Source: Luidia sarsii (taxonomy: Eukaryota > Echinodermata > Asteroidea > Paxillosida > Luidiidae). From it: a stretch of 64,000 nt of DNA. Under the pieces are notes generated by a model. The model ran no database searches. It had not been told where the DNA came from and saw nothing but the letters and a program-made list of their open reading frames with translations. Of the stretch, positions 46,001 to 58,000 are shown one piece after another (within the stretch, counting starts at the first letter, position 1; each line of letters begins with the position of its first letter). The DNA lies in NCBI GenBank assembly GCA_949987565.1, contig OX465111.1, positions 13,754,276-13,818,275 on the forward strand. Direction: 5' to 3'. The translations under genes were made by a program, and so were the position numbers.

Positions 46001-49000
46001 TACGGGTTGCCCTGCATGCGTCCCTGCAGGAAGTCCTCCTGCTGCGGGTCCTTCTCCAAGGTCATGAAGAACACGCCGATGTCATTCTCCTCCTGTGGGT
46101 GGGGGAAAAGGAAGAAAAGGTGGCCAGGGTTTGAGCAGATCGTCATGAGAGGGTGGGACAAGGGGCAAAGGGAAGGAAGAACAATAAGATTTGAAGCTTT
46201 GCATGGTGAGAAAAAGCAGGACTAATTGGTTTGCGGTGACACCATGTAAAATTCTCTTTTGTGAGTATAGTGTGGTTCTGAAAAGAACCGGAGGAACTCG
46301 ACGTTTCGAACAGTGCACTCTTGTTCGTCTTCAGGAGACTGCTGGATTCTAACTTGGAGTGGGGCTTATGTAGTGTAGAGAGGGATCCTGGTGAGGGGGG
46401 ATTAGCCCAGTGAAGGGTGAAGGCGGGAACTCCAAAGGCGGGAACAAGAGGATGCTGCACCGGATCCTAGTTCTGGGTATTCGACAATTGGAAATCAGAA
46501 ATCCAAGTTTCTGTGAAATTAAAATTGAAGCACTTGTGGGGGGGAAAAAAAGAGGTGAAAATTTTGAGTACAAAAGTAGTGAAAACTTTGTCACGAGTTC
46601 TGACGTTTCAATTGTGACCCCTGCAAGGATTGGAAACTCAGGAAACTCATTTTTGAGATTTGCATTTTGGGCCATTGGATGCAGTCAGCAGATTTCAACA
46701 TTTCTGCATAATACTCGGGGGGGGGGGGGGTAATAATTTAATAGTGGCCGGCTGGCAACGCTCACGTACCGGGAATATGATGCTGCAGAGACGCTCAAAG
46801 ATGAAGACCGGAGTTCGGAGGTCGTCTAGTCCGTACCGCTTGACCGTGTCCACGCAGACGGCCATGAAGGCTCTGGTCTCGGACTCCGTACCTGGACAGG
46901 CAAAGACATCACTCATGATTCCACGATCGACTTACAGGAAGGTCAACTTCTTGGCCGTGAGCATCAGCACAAGAAAGTTGTATTGCTAACACAATTTTAA
47001 GACAAATACATTTCAGGTCATTCTAGACACAGCAACGTAAAGGCTCTCTAACGTTCCAATTGAGTCAATTTATAGTTTGTGGGCCTGACGTTTCGATCCT
47101 AGCAGGACCTCTCTCAAAGGCAAAGAAAGTTCCTGCTAGGATCAAACCATCAGGCCCTTTAACTTTTGAGATTGATGTATTGCAGGTCATTTTAGTCAGT
47201 GAATAGTTTACAACAGTTTTTTGTATTAACTTCAATGTACAGTTTGCAACTAAAAAAACCCAAATGAGTTGTGAAGTAAATTCAGGGCTCAAAATATCCA
47301 CTAGACCGTGGACCGAGTCTAGTGTTTTCAGCGTCGGTCTAGTGCCGAGTGAGAGAGGTCCTGCTAGGATCGAAACGTCAGGCCCTCTAATTTCATGTAG
47401 TGTCAGTGAGCAGTTTGCAACAGTTTTTGTATTAACTTCACACTCAAATACTTTTGACTTTGCCTGAAATATTTTTATCAGGTACCGAGCAAAGCACTGA
47501 GCATTCAGTGTTGATCACGTCGAGCAAGGGCAAAACCTTGTTAAATTAGATTATCCATGACGCAAAACATCATGACATATCTATGATGACTACACTCTGT
47601 TGCCTAGTAAATTCTAATCTGAAGATTCGAGCCCCCTGCGATGGGCAAAACTGCTCGGGGGAGCAGCGGCCCACTCCGCCCTTGCCTACCTGTGGTCATG
47701 TCTTCCAGGAGCTCCAGCAGGGTCTGCTGCGTCTCGTCCACCAGCTTGGTGCGCTGCACCACCAGCTTGCGCAGGGCCAGGTAGCCGTTCAGCACGGGGC
47801 CCAGCAGCTTGCTCTTGTAGTGTCTCCGGATGGTGTCCACGTCCAGGAACCCGGCCAGCAACTCTGAGGGAGGGGCAAGAACATGGGTAAGGTGGGCAGC
47901 TCACCAATTTGCTTTGAAAAGTTCCCAGTCAGTTGGTTTTTTTTCCTTTTTCTTTGTATGGCTTAAATGTGTCCTAAGATGGGGCCTGTGTTGTGGACCT
48001 TCTAGTTGGTAGGCCCTGGTAACTGGTCTCGCTCTTCTGATTGAGCCCAGGCGAACGACAACAACTTGGGACAGCAGCACCTCTAATTGCTGCTTGCCTC
48101 GTACACAAGAAGAAGTATTCTTTCTGGGGCCTGTGTTGTGGACCTTCTAGTTGGTGGGCCCTGGTAACTGGTCCAGCTCTTCTGATTGAGCCCAGGCGAA
48201 CGACAACATGAGACAGCAGCACCTCTAATTGCTGCTTGCCTCATACACAAGAAGAAGTATTCTTTGTGGGGCCTGTGTTGTGGACCTTCTAGTTGGTGGG
48301 CCCCGGTATTAACTGGTCTCGCTCTTCTGATTGAGCCCAGGCAAACGACAACAACTTGAGACAGTAGCACCTCTAACTGCTGCTATCCTCATATGCAAGA
48401 AGAAGAAGTATTGATAAGGGCCCATGTTGTGGACCTCCTAGTTGGTGGGCCCTGGTATTAACTGGTTTCGCTCTTCTGATTGAGCCCAGGCGAACGACAA
48501 CAACTTGAGACAGCAGCACCTCTAATTGCTTCTTGCTTCAAACGCAAGAAGACGAAGACCTAAGATGGCATGAGGCATCTACTCCAAAAGGCCTTTCCAA
48601 GTAAACGGCATCGAAAGTCAAAGTATTGTCAAAATGCATGTTCAAATTCAATTTTAATTTGTTCACATTTTCGGAAAGCTTATGTATAAGAGAATCATCT
48701 GTCCGAAAGAATTTTTCAACAAATATCTGCAAATATTGAAAATTTAGGGGATTACGTTAAGTGTGTTTGCACGTACACTGCAACCCCTCTCAAACCTTAG
48801 AGCCGCGCTTACCTGTGAGCATCTTCAGAGCGTAGCCCTGGGAGAGGTCAGAACTGAGTGTGGTTTCCTCCAGGGCCAGCAGAATGTCAATCTCCTGCAG
48901 ACCACAAGGAATGATGAAACAATACATTGAGGGATTATTAAAATGGGTTAGGGGTGCCCAAACTGGGCAATCGGATGTTGGGGCGCCTGAACCTGGCAAT

Positions 49001-52000
49001 GGGTTTCTTTACTGTGTAATGGGTACCGTAACTGCAATATGGGTATCTTAACTGGGCAATCGGTACCTGAGCTGGGTAATGGGTACCTTAACTGGTAAAT
49101 GAGCAACTGAACTGGGTAATGGGCATCTGAACTGGGTAATGGGCATCTGAACTGGGTAATGGGCATCTGAACTGGGTAACAGGTATCTGGACTGGGTAAT
49201 GGGCATCTGGTCTGGGTAACAGGTATTTGAACTGGGTAATGGGAACCTGAACTAGGCAAAAGGCAATGGGTGCTTGAACAGGGTACAGTTTTCTGAACTG
49301 AGAAACTGGGTAATGGGTGTCTGCAATGGGTGATGAGTGATGGGTGATGAATACTAGATGGGTACTTGGTACATCACTGGGCAAATGGGTGCATTACCTT
49401 GGTGATGAGCATCCCAATGTGTGGCAGGAGCCCCTTGGCAGCCAGGTACAGCTTCCAGTGGGGCGCCTTGGTCAGGCGCTGGTACAGGGCCAGGAACTCA
49501 GCAGCACTCTCCCCGCTGGGGCCCACCTCGTCCAGGTAGCTGGTCAGGAGGTCCAGCATCTGCTGTCGGCGGCTGGACACCTGCGAGGGCGCCAAACACA
49601 GTTAATGGTGTCACATCCGGGGGCACTAACAATGGGGCTTCAATGCTGTGATCAACCTCATATCAAACTTTTGGACAAGAACCGCCCTAGTATTGAGTTA
49701 CACTGACCAAGAATCAAGTTAGCATTGGCCTTGTGAAATGCAATTTGATTTAATCAAATTAACGATTAAAATTGGACCACAGTCAATTTCACCAAAGTCA
49801 TCGTAACGATCGTAACTCATCGTAATGATCAATCGCAAGACAATGAGCGATTAACGGAAACCACAGAGCCTACTACAACTTACCCTACTACAACTTACAA
49901 TAGGTTATCAACCGTAAGTTGATTTACGATGCATTGTAAGGCTTTTGTGAAATCCATCCCTGATCTAGTCCAATTTTCTTGGCTATTTAAATCGACTGCA
50001 GTCCCTTCCTAAGCATTTATCCCTCTCTAAAAGAGTAGTATACAAACATCCTGCAAACTGCTTATTGACTAAATCTACCCAAATGCAAATCTCATGATTC
50101 AGTGGGCCTGACGTTTTCAATCCTAGCAGGACCTTTCTCAAAGGCAGAATGCCACTCTGCCTTTGAGAAAGGTCCTGCTAGGATCGAAAACGTCAGATCA
50201 CTCTGCCTTTGAGAAAGGTCCTGCTAGGATCAAAAAACGTCAGGCCCTGTCTCTCTAAAAAAGGACCCCTCTGAGGAGTACCGGCTGCCTGCCTCGCTGC
50301 CTGCCTCGCTGCCAGAGCTCTCCTCACCTGGCACAGGGACTCCACTATGTTGCAGGCGACCTGCCGGGCGGCCCGCGAGGACGGGGAGAAGAGAACGCCC
50401 CTCAGCCAGGTGCTGCCCCCGCCTAGGTGCAGGTTGTCCGGGGAGCGCTTGACGCCTTGTTTCCAGCGCCGTGCGTACTTCTCCATCAGGTACTTGCCCC
50501 GTGTCTCCTGCTGGCTGGCCTGCTTCTCCATGCTCTCTGCTTGACAAATTTGGAGAAAAAAGCACACGGATAGATGCTATTATACAAGCGAGTTGTGATG
50601 GCCCATTGTACAAGGGTTCATCTATAGGCATAGGCATAGCCAAAGCCATAGCCACAGAGCCATAACCACAGCCGTAGCAATAGCCACAGAGCCATAAACA
50701 TAGCATTAGCAATATCCACAGAGCCATAACCACAGCCGTAGCAATAGCCACAGCCATAGCAATAGCCACAGAGTCATAAACACAGCCATAGCAATACTCA
50801 CAGAGCCATAACCACAGCCGTAGCAATAGCCACAGAGCCATAAACACAGCCGTAGCAATAGCTACAGAGCCATAACCACAGCCGTACCAATAGCCACAGA
50901 AACATAACCCTTAAATCAGTGCCCAATTTCATAGAGCAGCTTTGGGAAGAAAATCTGCTAAGCAGGAAAAGTCTTCCTCGTGTAAGCAGGATTACAAACT
51001 TCACTTTGATGTGATGTCCATTGCTTTTGACTTGTATCCCACTCTTCTTTGCTTAGCGTGAAACAGAAGTGAAGTTTGGGCAGGTAAGGGGATCCTGTGG
51101 CTCATGCCCTTATGCGCGTAAGCGGCTCTAGGACATTGGCCCCTGGGCTGAAGCTTACTCTGAGTGCTGGCTGGGACTCGTTGCTTCCAGATGTTGTAGT
51201 CCACTCCATGTGCAGCCAGCCACTGGCGCACATTGATGTACACGTCCTGGCCCTCGGGTTTTACGTTGCTCAGGTGCTCCACATTCTTCTCCTGAAGACA
51301 GCAGGGGGGGGGGAGGCGGAGACAGTGGTGTGAGAATGAAGTTTGGGAATCTACAGCCCGTTAACGAATCCGTGGATCGAGCTCGGCCTCGGGCTTCGTC
51401 CCTGTCTGACGAAGCCTGAAAATCCAGGTTGTGGTTTGCCGCCGAATTTGAAGGTTTTGTTGGCTTGATAAGTACAGTGTATTCACTAAAAAACTGGGGC
51501 CAAACGCTTGTTTGAAGCCTAAGCCCAAGCCTAAGCCATCATTTCATAAATGGTCTTTGACAAGAGTCATAATTGTCTCTTTTGCGAAGTTTCTTCTTCT
51601 ACTTTGGCTACTAGTACATAACCTCTAGGGTGAAAGGGCTAAGGCATGGAGAATCTTGCCCGCCCAGTGTGGCTACTGGAGTGTGCAGGATCTTCCTGCC
51701 CAGTATGACCACTGGGGCGAGCAGAGAAAGTTCACTGGAGTGTGTCAGTGTGAGAGTGGGTGGCGAGAGTAGAGGGCTCTATCCACTTTGACTGCCGACT
51801 GTTGATGGCCTGGCTGGCCGGCCTACCTTGTTTTTCTTGCTGGCCGGCGCTGGAGGCTTGACCAGCATGTGCAGGATCTTCAGGCAGGGTAGGGTCACGT
51901 TCTCCATGACAACCGGGCTGTTGGTCTTCACGGCAATCAGGAAGAGTTTCATCACTGATATGGAGAGGTGGATGTTTAAAAAAGGATAAAAAAAACAAGT

Positions 52001-55000
52001 TAGAGTTGGATCGAGTACAGGGGCCGACTTCACTAACGCTCTTCGATCATCGCAAACGGCAACATCGATCACTAAGTCTGAAATCTGTCGCAACTTTGCA
52101 GTACACCGATCGCCAAGTTGCGATGGATTTCAGACTCGGCGAACGATTTTGCCGTTTGCGATTATTGCAAAGCGTTTAGTGAAATCGACCCCAGATCAGA
52201 AAGGCAGTAAATTGGGCAGATTGCATTGGACTGGATTCATTTTGGCAGAAACTGGCCGAGAATGGAAAAAAGCACAACAGTGGAATTGGATTAGATGTGA
52301 CTGGTTGCAGGAGGTTTGGAGGGGGCTACTGAGGACTGGACAGGATTGAATTTGATTGGTTTGGATCGGAATTGATAAGATATGATGGGATTGGTTGAGA
52401 GTGGATGGGATTGGATTGTCTGGGATGCGATTGGACGGTGATAAATGGGATGGGGTGGAATGGGATTGCAGTTGAATAGCATACGATTGGATAGGATTAA
52501 ATGGGATTTAATGGTATTGGATGGGATTGAATGGGATTGTATGGTATTGGATGGGGGTGAATGGGATTGTATGGTATTGGATGGGATTGAATGATATTGT
52601 ATGGGATTGAATGGGATTAAATGATATTGTATGGTATTGGATGGGATTGAATGGGATTGAATGGTATTGTATGGTATTGGATGGGATTGAATGGGATTGA
52701 ATGGGATTGTAAGGTATTGGATGGGATTGAATGATATTGTATGGTATTGGATGGGATTGAACTTAACAGGATTGAACAGGATAAAGCAGGTTAGATATCA
52801 GGGTCCATGTTTACCACATTTGAGTCGTTTCTCCCAGCAAGAGTCGTCCCTTTCAATGGAGTGAACCAACAAAGCCATCTCATTACGCACAGCACCAGCC
52901 TAGGAGGGAAAAATAAGCAAGACAATGCCTGTGATGACAGTAATGGGTTGGGGGTAACTACCAGAGACTACTAACCACATACTGCCGTATATCTCCAGGG
53001 TTCACCGCCACATTTCAAATTCCTGGTTCAGTCCAATGTGACGAGCTCACTTATGAACCCCACCACGGCCCCCCAAAGGGATGTATGTGACCGACAAAGT
53101 CATTTCCTGACAATCACTGAAGGCCAATCAATTGTGCGACTGCGAGTGAGCGCTTGCGCAACCCAGAGATGCGACTGCGAGTGAGCGCTTACACGACCGA
53201 GAGATTGACGGCAGGGGGGCAGACGCCCTTCAGTTTTTATGGTTTTAACGGATAAAAATAAGCAGTTTGAGATACCTGTTTGACATAAGATAAAAAAATA
53301 ATAATAATAAAAAAAAATTAAAAAAATCACACCATCTTTTGCAATCCGGAAATTTGCGGAAGTCTTATATCCCTGCCTCAGCATCAAATAGGAATGGTCT
53401 AGGAGCCCTACCAGGTCAGGGTTGGACTTGTAGTTGTTGAGGGCTGCCGTGATGCGCGCCATTAGGATGCCGTTCAGGATGTGGGTGGCGTCGGCGTTGT
53501 CACGGCTCAGCAGGGCCAGGAGCTGCCGCACCTCGCTGCGGAAACCCGCAGAGCCGCGGCGGAGATTGTACTCCACCAACTCCTGGATCAGACCCTGAGG
53601 GGGGGATGAGGGCGGAGGGAGAGGAGGAAGAGGAGAAAGAGCAGGAAGGGGAGGAAAAGGAGGAATAACGAGAGGAGGCAGAGGAGGAAGAAGAGTAGAG
53701 CGTGAAGGAAGAGTAGAAGGAAGAGGAGGCACAAGAATAGAAAGAAAAATTGAGGAGCACGAGGAGGAAGTTGAGGAGGAAGAGGAGGAAGAAGGGTAGG
53801 AGGAGGAAGAAAAAGAGGATAAGGAAGAGGAGGAAGAAGATGAGGAAGAAGTGGAAGAGGAGGAAGAAGAGGCGGAAGAAGTGGAAGAGGAAGAGGAAGA
53901 GGGGAAGAGGAAGAGGAAGAGGAAGAGGAAGAGGAAGAGGAAGAGGAAGAGGAAGAGGAAGAGGAAGAGGAAGAGGAAGAGGAAGAGGAAGAGGAAGAGG
54001 AAGAGGAAGAGGAAGAGGAAGAGGAAGAGGAAGAGGAAGAGGAAGAGGAAGAGGAAGAGGAAGAGGAAGAGGAAGAGGAAGAGGAAGAGGAAGAGGAAGA
54101 GGAAGAGGAAGAGGAAGAGGAAGAGGAAGAGGAAGAGGAAGAGGAAGAGGAAGAGGAAGAGGAAGAGGAAGAGGAAGAGGAAGAGGAAGAGGAAGAGGAA
54201 GAGGAAGAGGAAGAGGAAGAGGAAGAGGAAGAGGAAGAGGAAGAGGAAGAGGAAGAGGAAGAGGAAGAGGAAGAGGAAGGGGAAGGGGAAGAGGAAGAGG
54301 AAGAGGAAGAGGAAGAGGAAGAGGAAGAGGAAGAGGAAGAGGAAGAGGAAGAGGAAGAGGAAGAGGAAGAGGAAGAGGAAGAGGAAGAGGAAGAGGAAGA
54401 GGAAGAGGAAGAGGAAGAGGAAGAGGAAGAGGAAGAGGAAGAGGAAGAGAAAGAGGAAGAGGAAGAGGAAGAGGAAGAGGAAGAGGAAGAGGAAGAGGAA
54501 GAGGAAGAGAAGGAGGAAGAGGAAGAGGAAGAGGGAGAGGGAGAGGGAGAGGGAGATGAAGAGGAACAGGAAGAGGTAGAGGAAGAAGAAGGGGACGAAG
54601 AAGAGAAAGGGGAAGAGGAAGCGGAAGAGGAAGAGGAAGAGGAAGAGGAAGAGGAAGAGGAAGAGGAAGAGGAAGAGGAAGAGGAAGAGGAAGAGGAAGA
54701 GGAAGAGGAAGAGGAAAAAGCGGGAAAAGAGGGAGAGAACGAAAGGGAAGGAGAGGACAAAGGGGAGGGGAGGATTGTTAGATGGATCAGAAGACAGTAC
54801 AAATGGTTATGATAAACGAGATGTAACTACTAAGGGCTTCATTTAAGGTTGAAACTTATCAGAACCTCAAAGAACCTACACAATCATTTCTAAGCATCAT
54901 TGAATTACTTATGAGAAATCAATGTCGTGGCTGCGATGTTTGAGGTATAGAGTAATGGGCTGTACCTGGTCAGCAATGATGCGTCTTGTCTCAGCGTGGG

Positions 55001-58000
55001 AGGCCAACCCTCGGAGCAGAGTCACGCAGTGCTCGGTTGCCGCGGCAGCGCAGCCATAGCAACGCCCCTGGCTGCAGGCAGATTGTGGAAAGGAAACAAA
55101 CAGGAAAGATGAGAAAATTGGTGAAAAAGATGAGAAAATTGGTGAGATGACTTTTATTTAAATCTCAAAAGTCAGCGGGCCTGACGTTTCCATCCTAGCA
55201 GGACCTTTCTCAAAGGCAAAGTGACAAGGACATACACAGACAGTCAGGGGAAGGAAAGCCCTGACACACGTGACAGAGGGCGGACAACAAGGGAAGGGAG
55301 CGGGATGCAGATGTCCGTACTTGATCTGGTTCACGTGGCAGCTGGGCACACTGACAGCCATGGAGCTGGGCGAGGGGGAGGGGTGGGGACTGGTCAGGGG
55401 TGTGGCCACAGGAGTCATGCCGGAGCTGGGGCTGATGGACTTGAGGGCGGCATCGCGCTGTCGACGGTCGTACTCCACCAGCTCCTTGCGCGAGGCAAGC
55501 ACTTTCTGTTGGGGAACACAAGACGACAAGAGGAATCAGGGGAAATGGTTATCACTGTATGATGGGGGTGCCTTGTATTGCACACAGTGGGCCATTCAGT
55601 GCACCCATTCACAGTCACAACTGTGGATGCAATGACCCTATTCAGCTTGTACACAATGGGCCATTCAGTGCACCATTCACAGTCACAGCTGTGGATGCAA
55701 TGACCCTATTCAGCTTGTACACAATGGGCCATTCAGTGCACCATTCATAGTCACAGCTGTGCATGCAATGACCCTATTCAGCTTGTACATAATGGGCCAT
55801 TCAGTGAAACCATTCATAGTCACAACTGTGGATGCAATGACCCTATTCAGCTTGCACACAATGGGGCATTCAGTGCACCCATTCACAGGCACAGCTGTGG
55901 ATGCAATGACCCTATTCACCTTGTACACAATGGGCCATTCAGTGCACCCATTCACAGTCACAGCTGGGGATGCAATGACCCTATTCAGCTTGCACAAAAT
56001 GGGCCATCCAATGCACCCATTCACAGTCACAGCTGCGGATGCAATGACCCTATTCAGCTTGCACACAATGGGCCATTCTGTGCACCATTCATAGTCACAA
56101 CTGTGGATGCAATGACCCTATTCAGCTTGCACACAATGGGCCATTTAGTAAAACCCATTCGCAGTCACAACTGTATATGCAATGACCCTATTCAGCTTGC
56201 ACACAATGGGCCATTCAGTGAAACCATTCATAGTCACAGCTGTGGATGCAATGACCCTATTCAGCTTGTCACACAGTGGGCCATCCAATGCACCCATTCA
56301 CAGTCACAGCTGTGGATGCAATGACCCTATTCAGCTTGCACAAAATGGGCCATCCAATGCACCCATTCACAGTCACAGCTGTGGATGCAATGACCCTATT
56401 CAGCTTGCACACAATGGGCCATTTAGTAAAACCCATTCGCAGTCAAAACTGTATATGCAATGACCCTATTCAGCTTGCACACAATGGGCCATTCAGTGAA
56501 ACCATTCATAGTCACAGCTGTGGATGCAATGACCCTATTCAGCTTGTCACACAGTGGGCCATTCAGTAAAACCCATTCACAGTCACAGCTGTGAATGCAA
56601 TGACCCTATTCGGTTTGCATGGAGAACTGGTGTGGCTTTCCATGGAGTAAAATGCCGCATTCTACTTAGTCAAATTCTCAGCTACAGTAAGTACCTGGAT
56701 GATCTTGCTGAGCTCGTCAAAGGTTCCCTTGCAGTCTCCGCAGTAGCGCTGGGCCAATTGCTGGATGGTCTTGTTCACATTGGCCGTACTAGTGCTGCTA
56801 CTGCTTGAGCTGCTACTCCCTTCCTACAGGGCACAAAAAGCCGACAACAAGACATCATCAGACACCTACCAGTAGCCTAATACAGTGGAACGTTGCTACA
56901 TGTATAACGTCCATTGGCCTGTCTGTTTGTCCATTTGATTGTCTGTTTGTCCATTGAATTGTCTGTTTGTCCATTGGACTGTCTGTTTGTCCATTGACTG
57001 TCTGTTGGTTCATTGGACTGTCTGTTTGTCCATTGACTGTCTGTTTGTTCATTGGACTGCCTGTCTTTCCATTTGACTGTCTGTTTGATCATAAGACTGT
57101 CCATTTGACTGTCTGTTTGTCCATAAGACTGTCCATTTGACTGTCTGTTTGTCCATTAGCAGGCACTCTGTCCATTTTGTGACAGAGGCTCAGGTTGGTT
57201 GAGTCTGTTGGTTGGTTGTCCTGTCTCCTCACCTGTGGTTTGTCCTGGCCAGACTCGTGGACGCGGATCAGCAAGGCTTCCAGGTGAGGCTTGTGTGAGA
57301 TGAGCTGGCGGTAAACACGGTCTGCCTTCTCCAGCAGGGAGCTGATGGTCGACGTTGCCTACACACACACACACAGACAGACAGAGAGAAGACAAACATA
57401 CCGGTACAAGCATTGCTGCAATCACAAAGCCATTGCAATCAAGGCCCAAACTCCATAGATTGCACTACAATTACTTTAACTGTTCATAAACTCCCCTTCA
57501 TCTGTCTACCAGCATTCCTCCTGCATTTCTGTCATCCATATCATATTGCCTCTCTCTCTCTCTCTTCTTATCTGTGTATCTCCCTGTCATTCTGCCTTTG
57601 AGAAAGGTCCTGCTAGGATTGAAAAGTCAGGCCCTCGCCAGTTGTGAGAATTTTCTAGGACCAGGGCTGGATTTCACAAAGCCTTATGGTGCATCGTAAC
57701 TCAACTTACAACGGATAACCCATCGTTAGTTGTGACACACCATACGGTTTTCTGTGCATCGCTCATAGTCTTGCGATGGATCGTAAGTTACGATGGGTCT
57801 GGTGAAATCGCAAACAAAATCGAATCAAAATTGTTGCATTTCTGTACATAATGTGTACTAAGGTCAAGATCTCATCGAATCTCATCGGGCAATTCCTGAG
57901 TCATGTCTATACACACGTTTGAACGTTTCTTTAAGTAATGTTGCTAGCGTGCATGGCCCCCCGTAGATGTCAGTGAGTGAGGTCTACTCTAAACCACAAT

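Noticed and set aside
53588..54802. A ~400-residue serine-rich open frame (minus) and arginine-glycine or lysine-arginine frames (plus)
   Set aside because: They are translations of the GAGGAA hexamer tract. A 6-bp repeat without stops is open in every frame, and splice signals place the region in a UBR4 intron.
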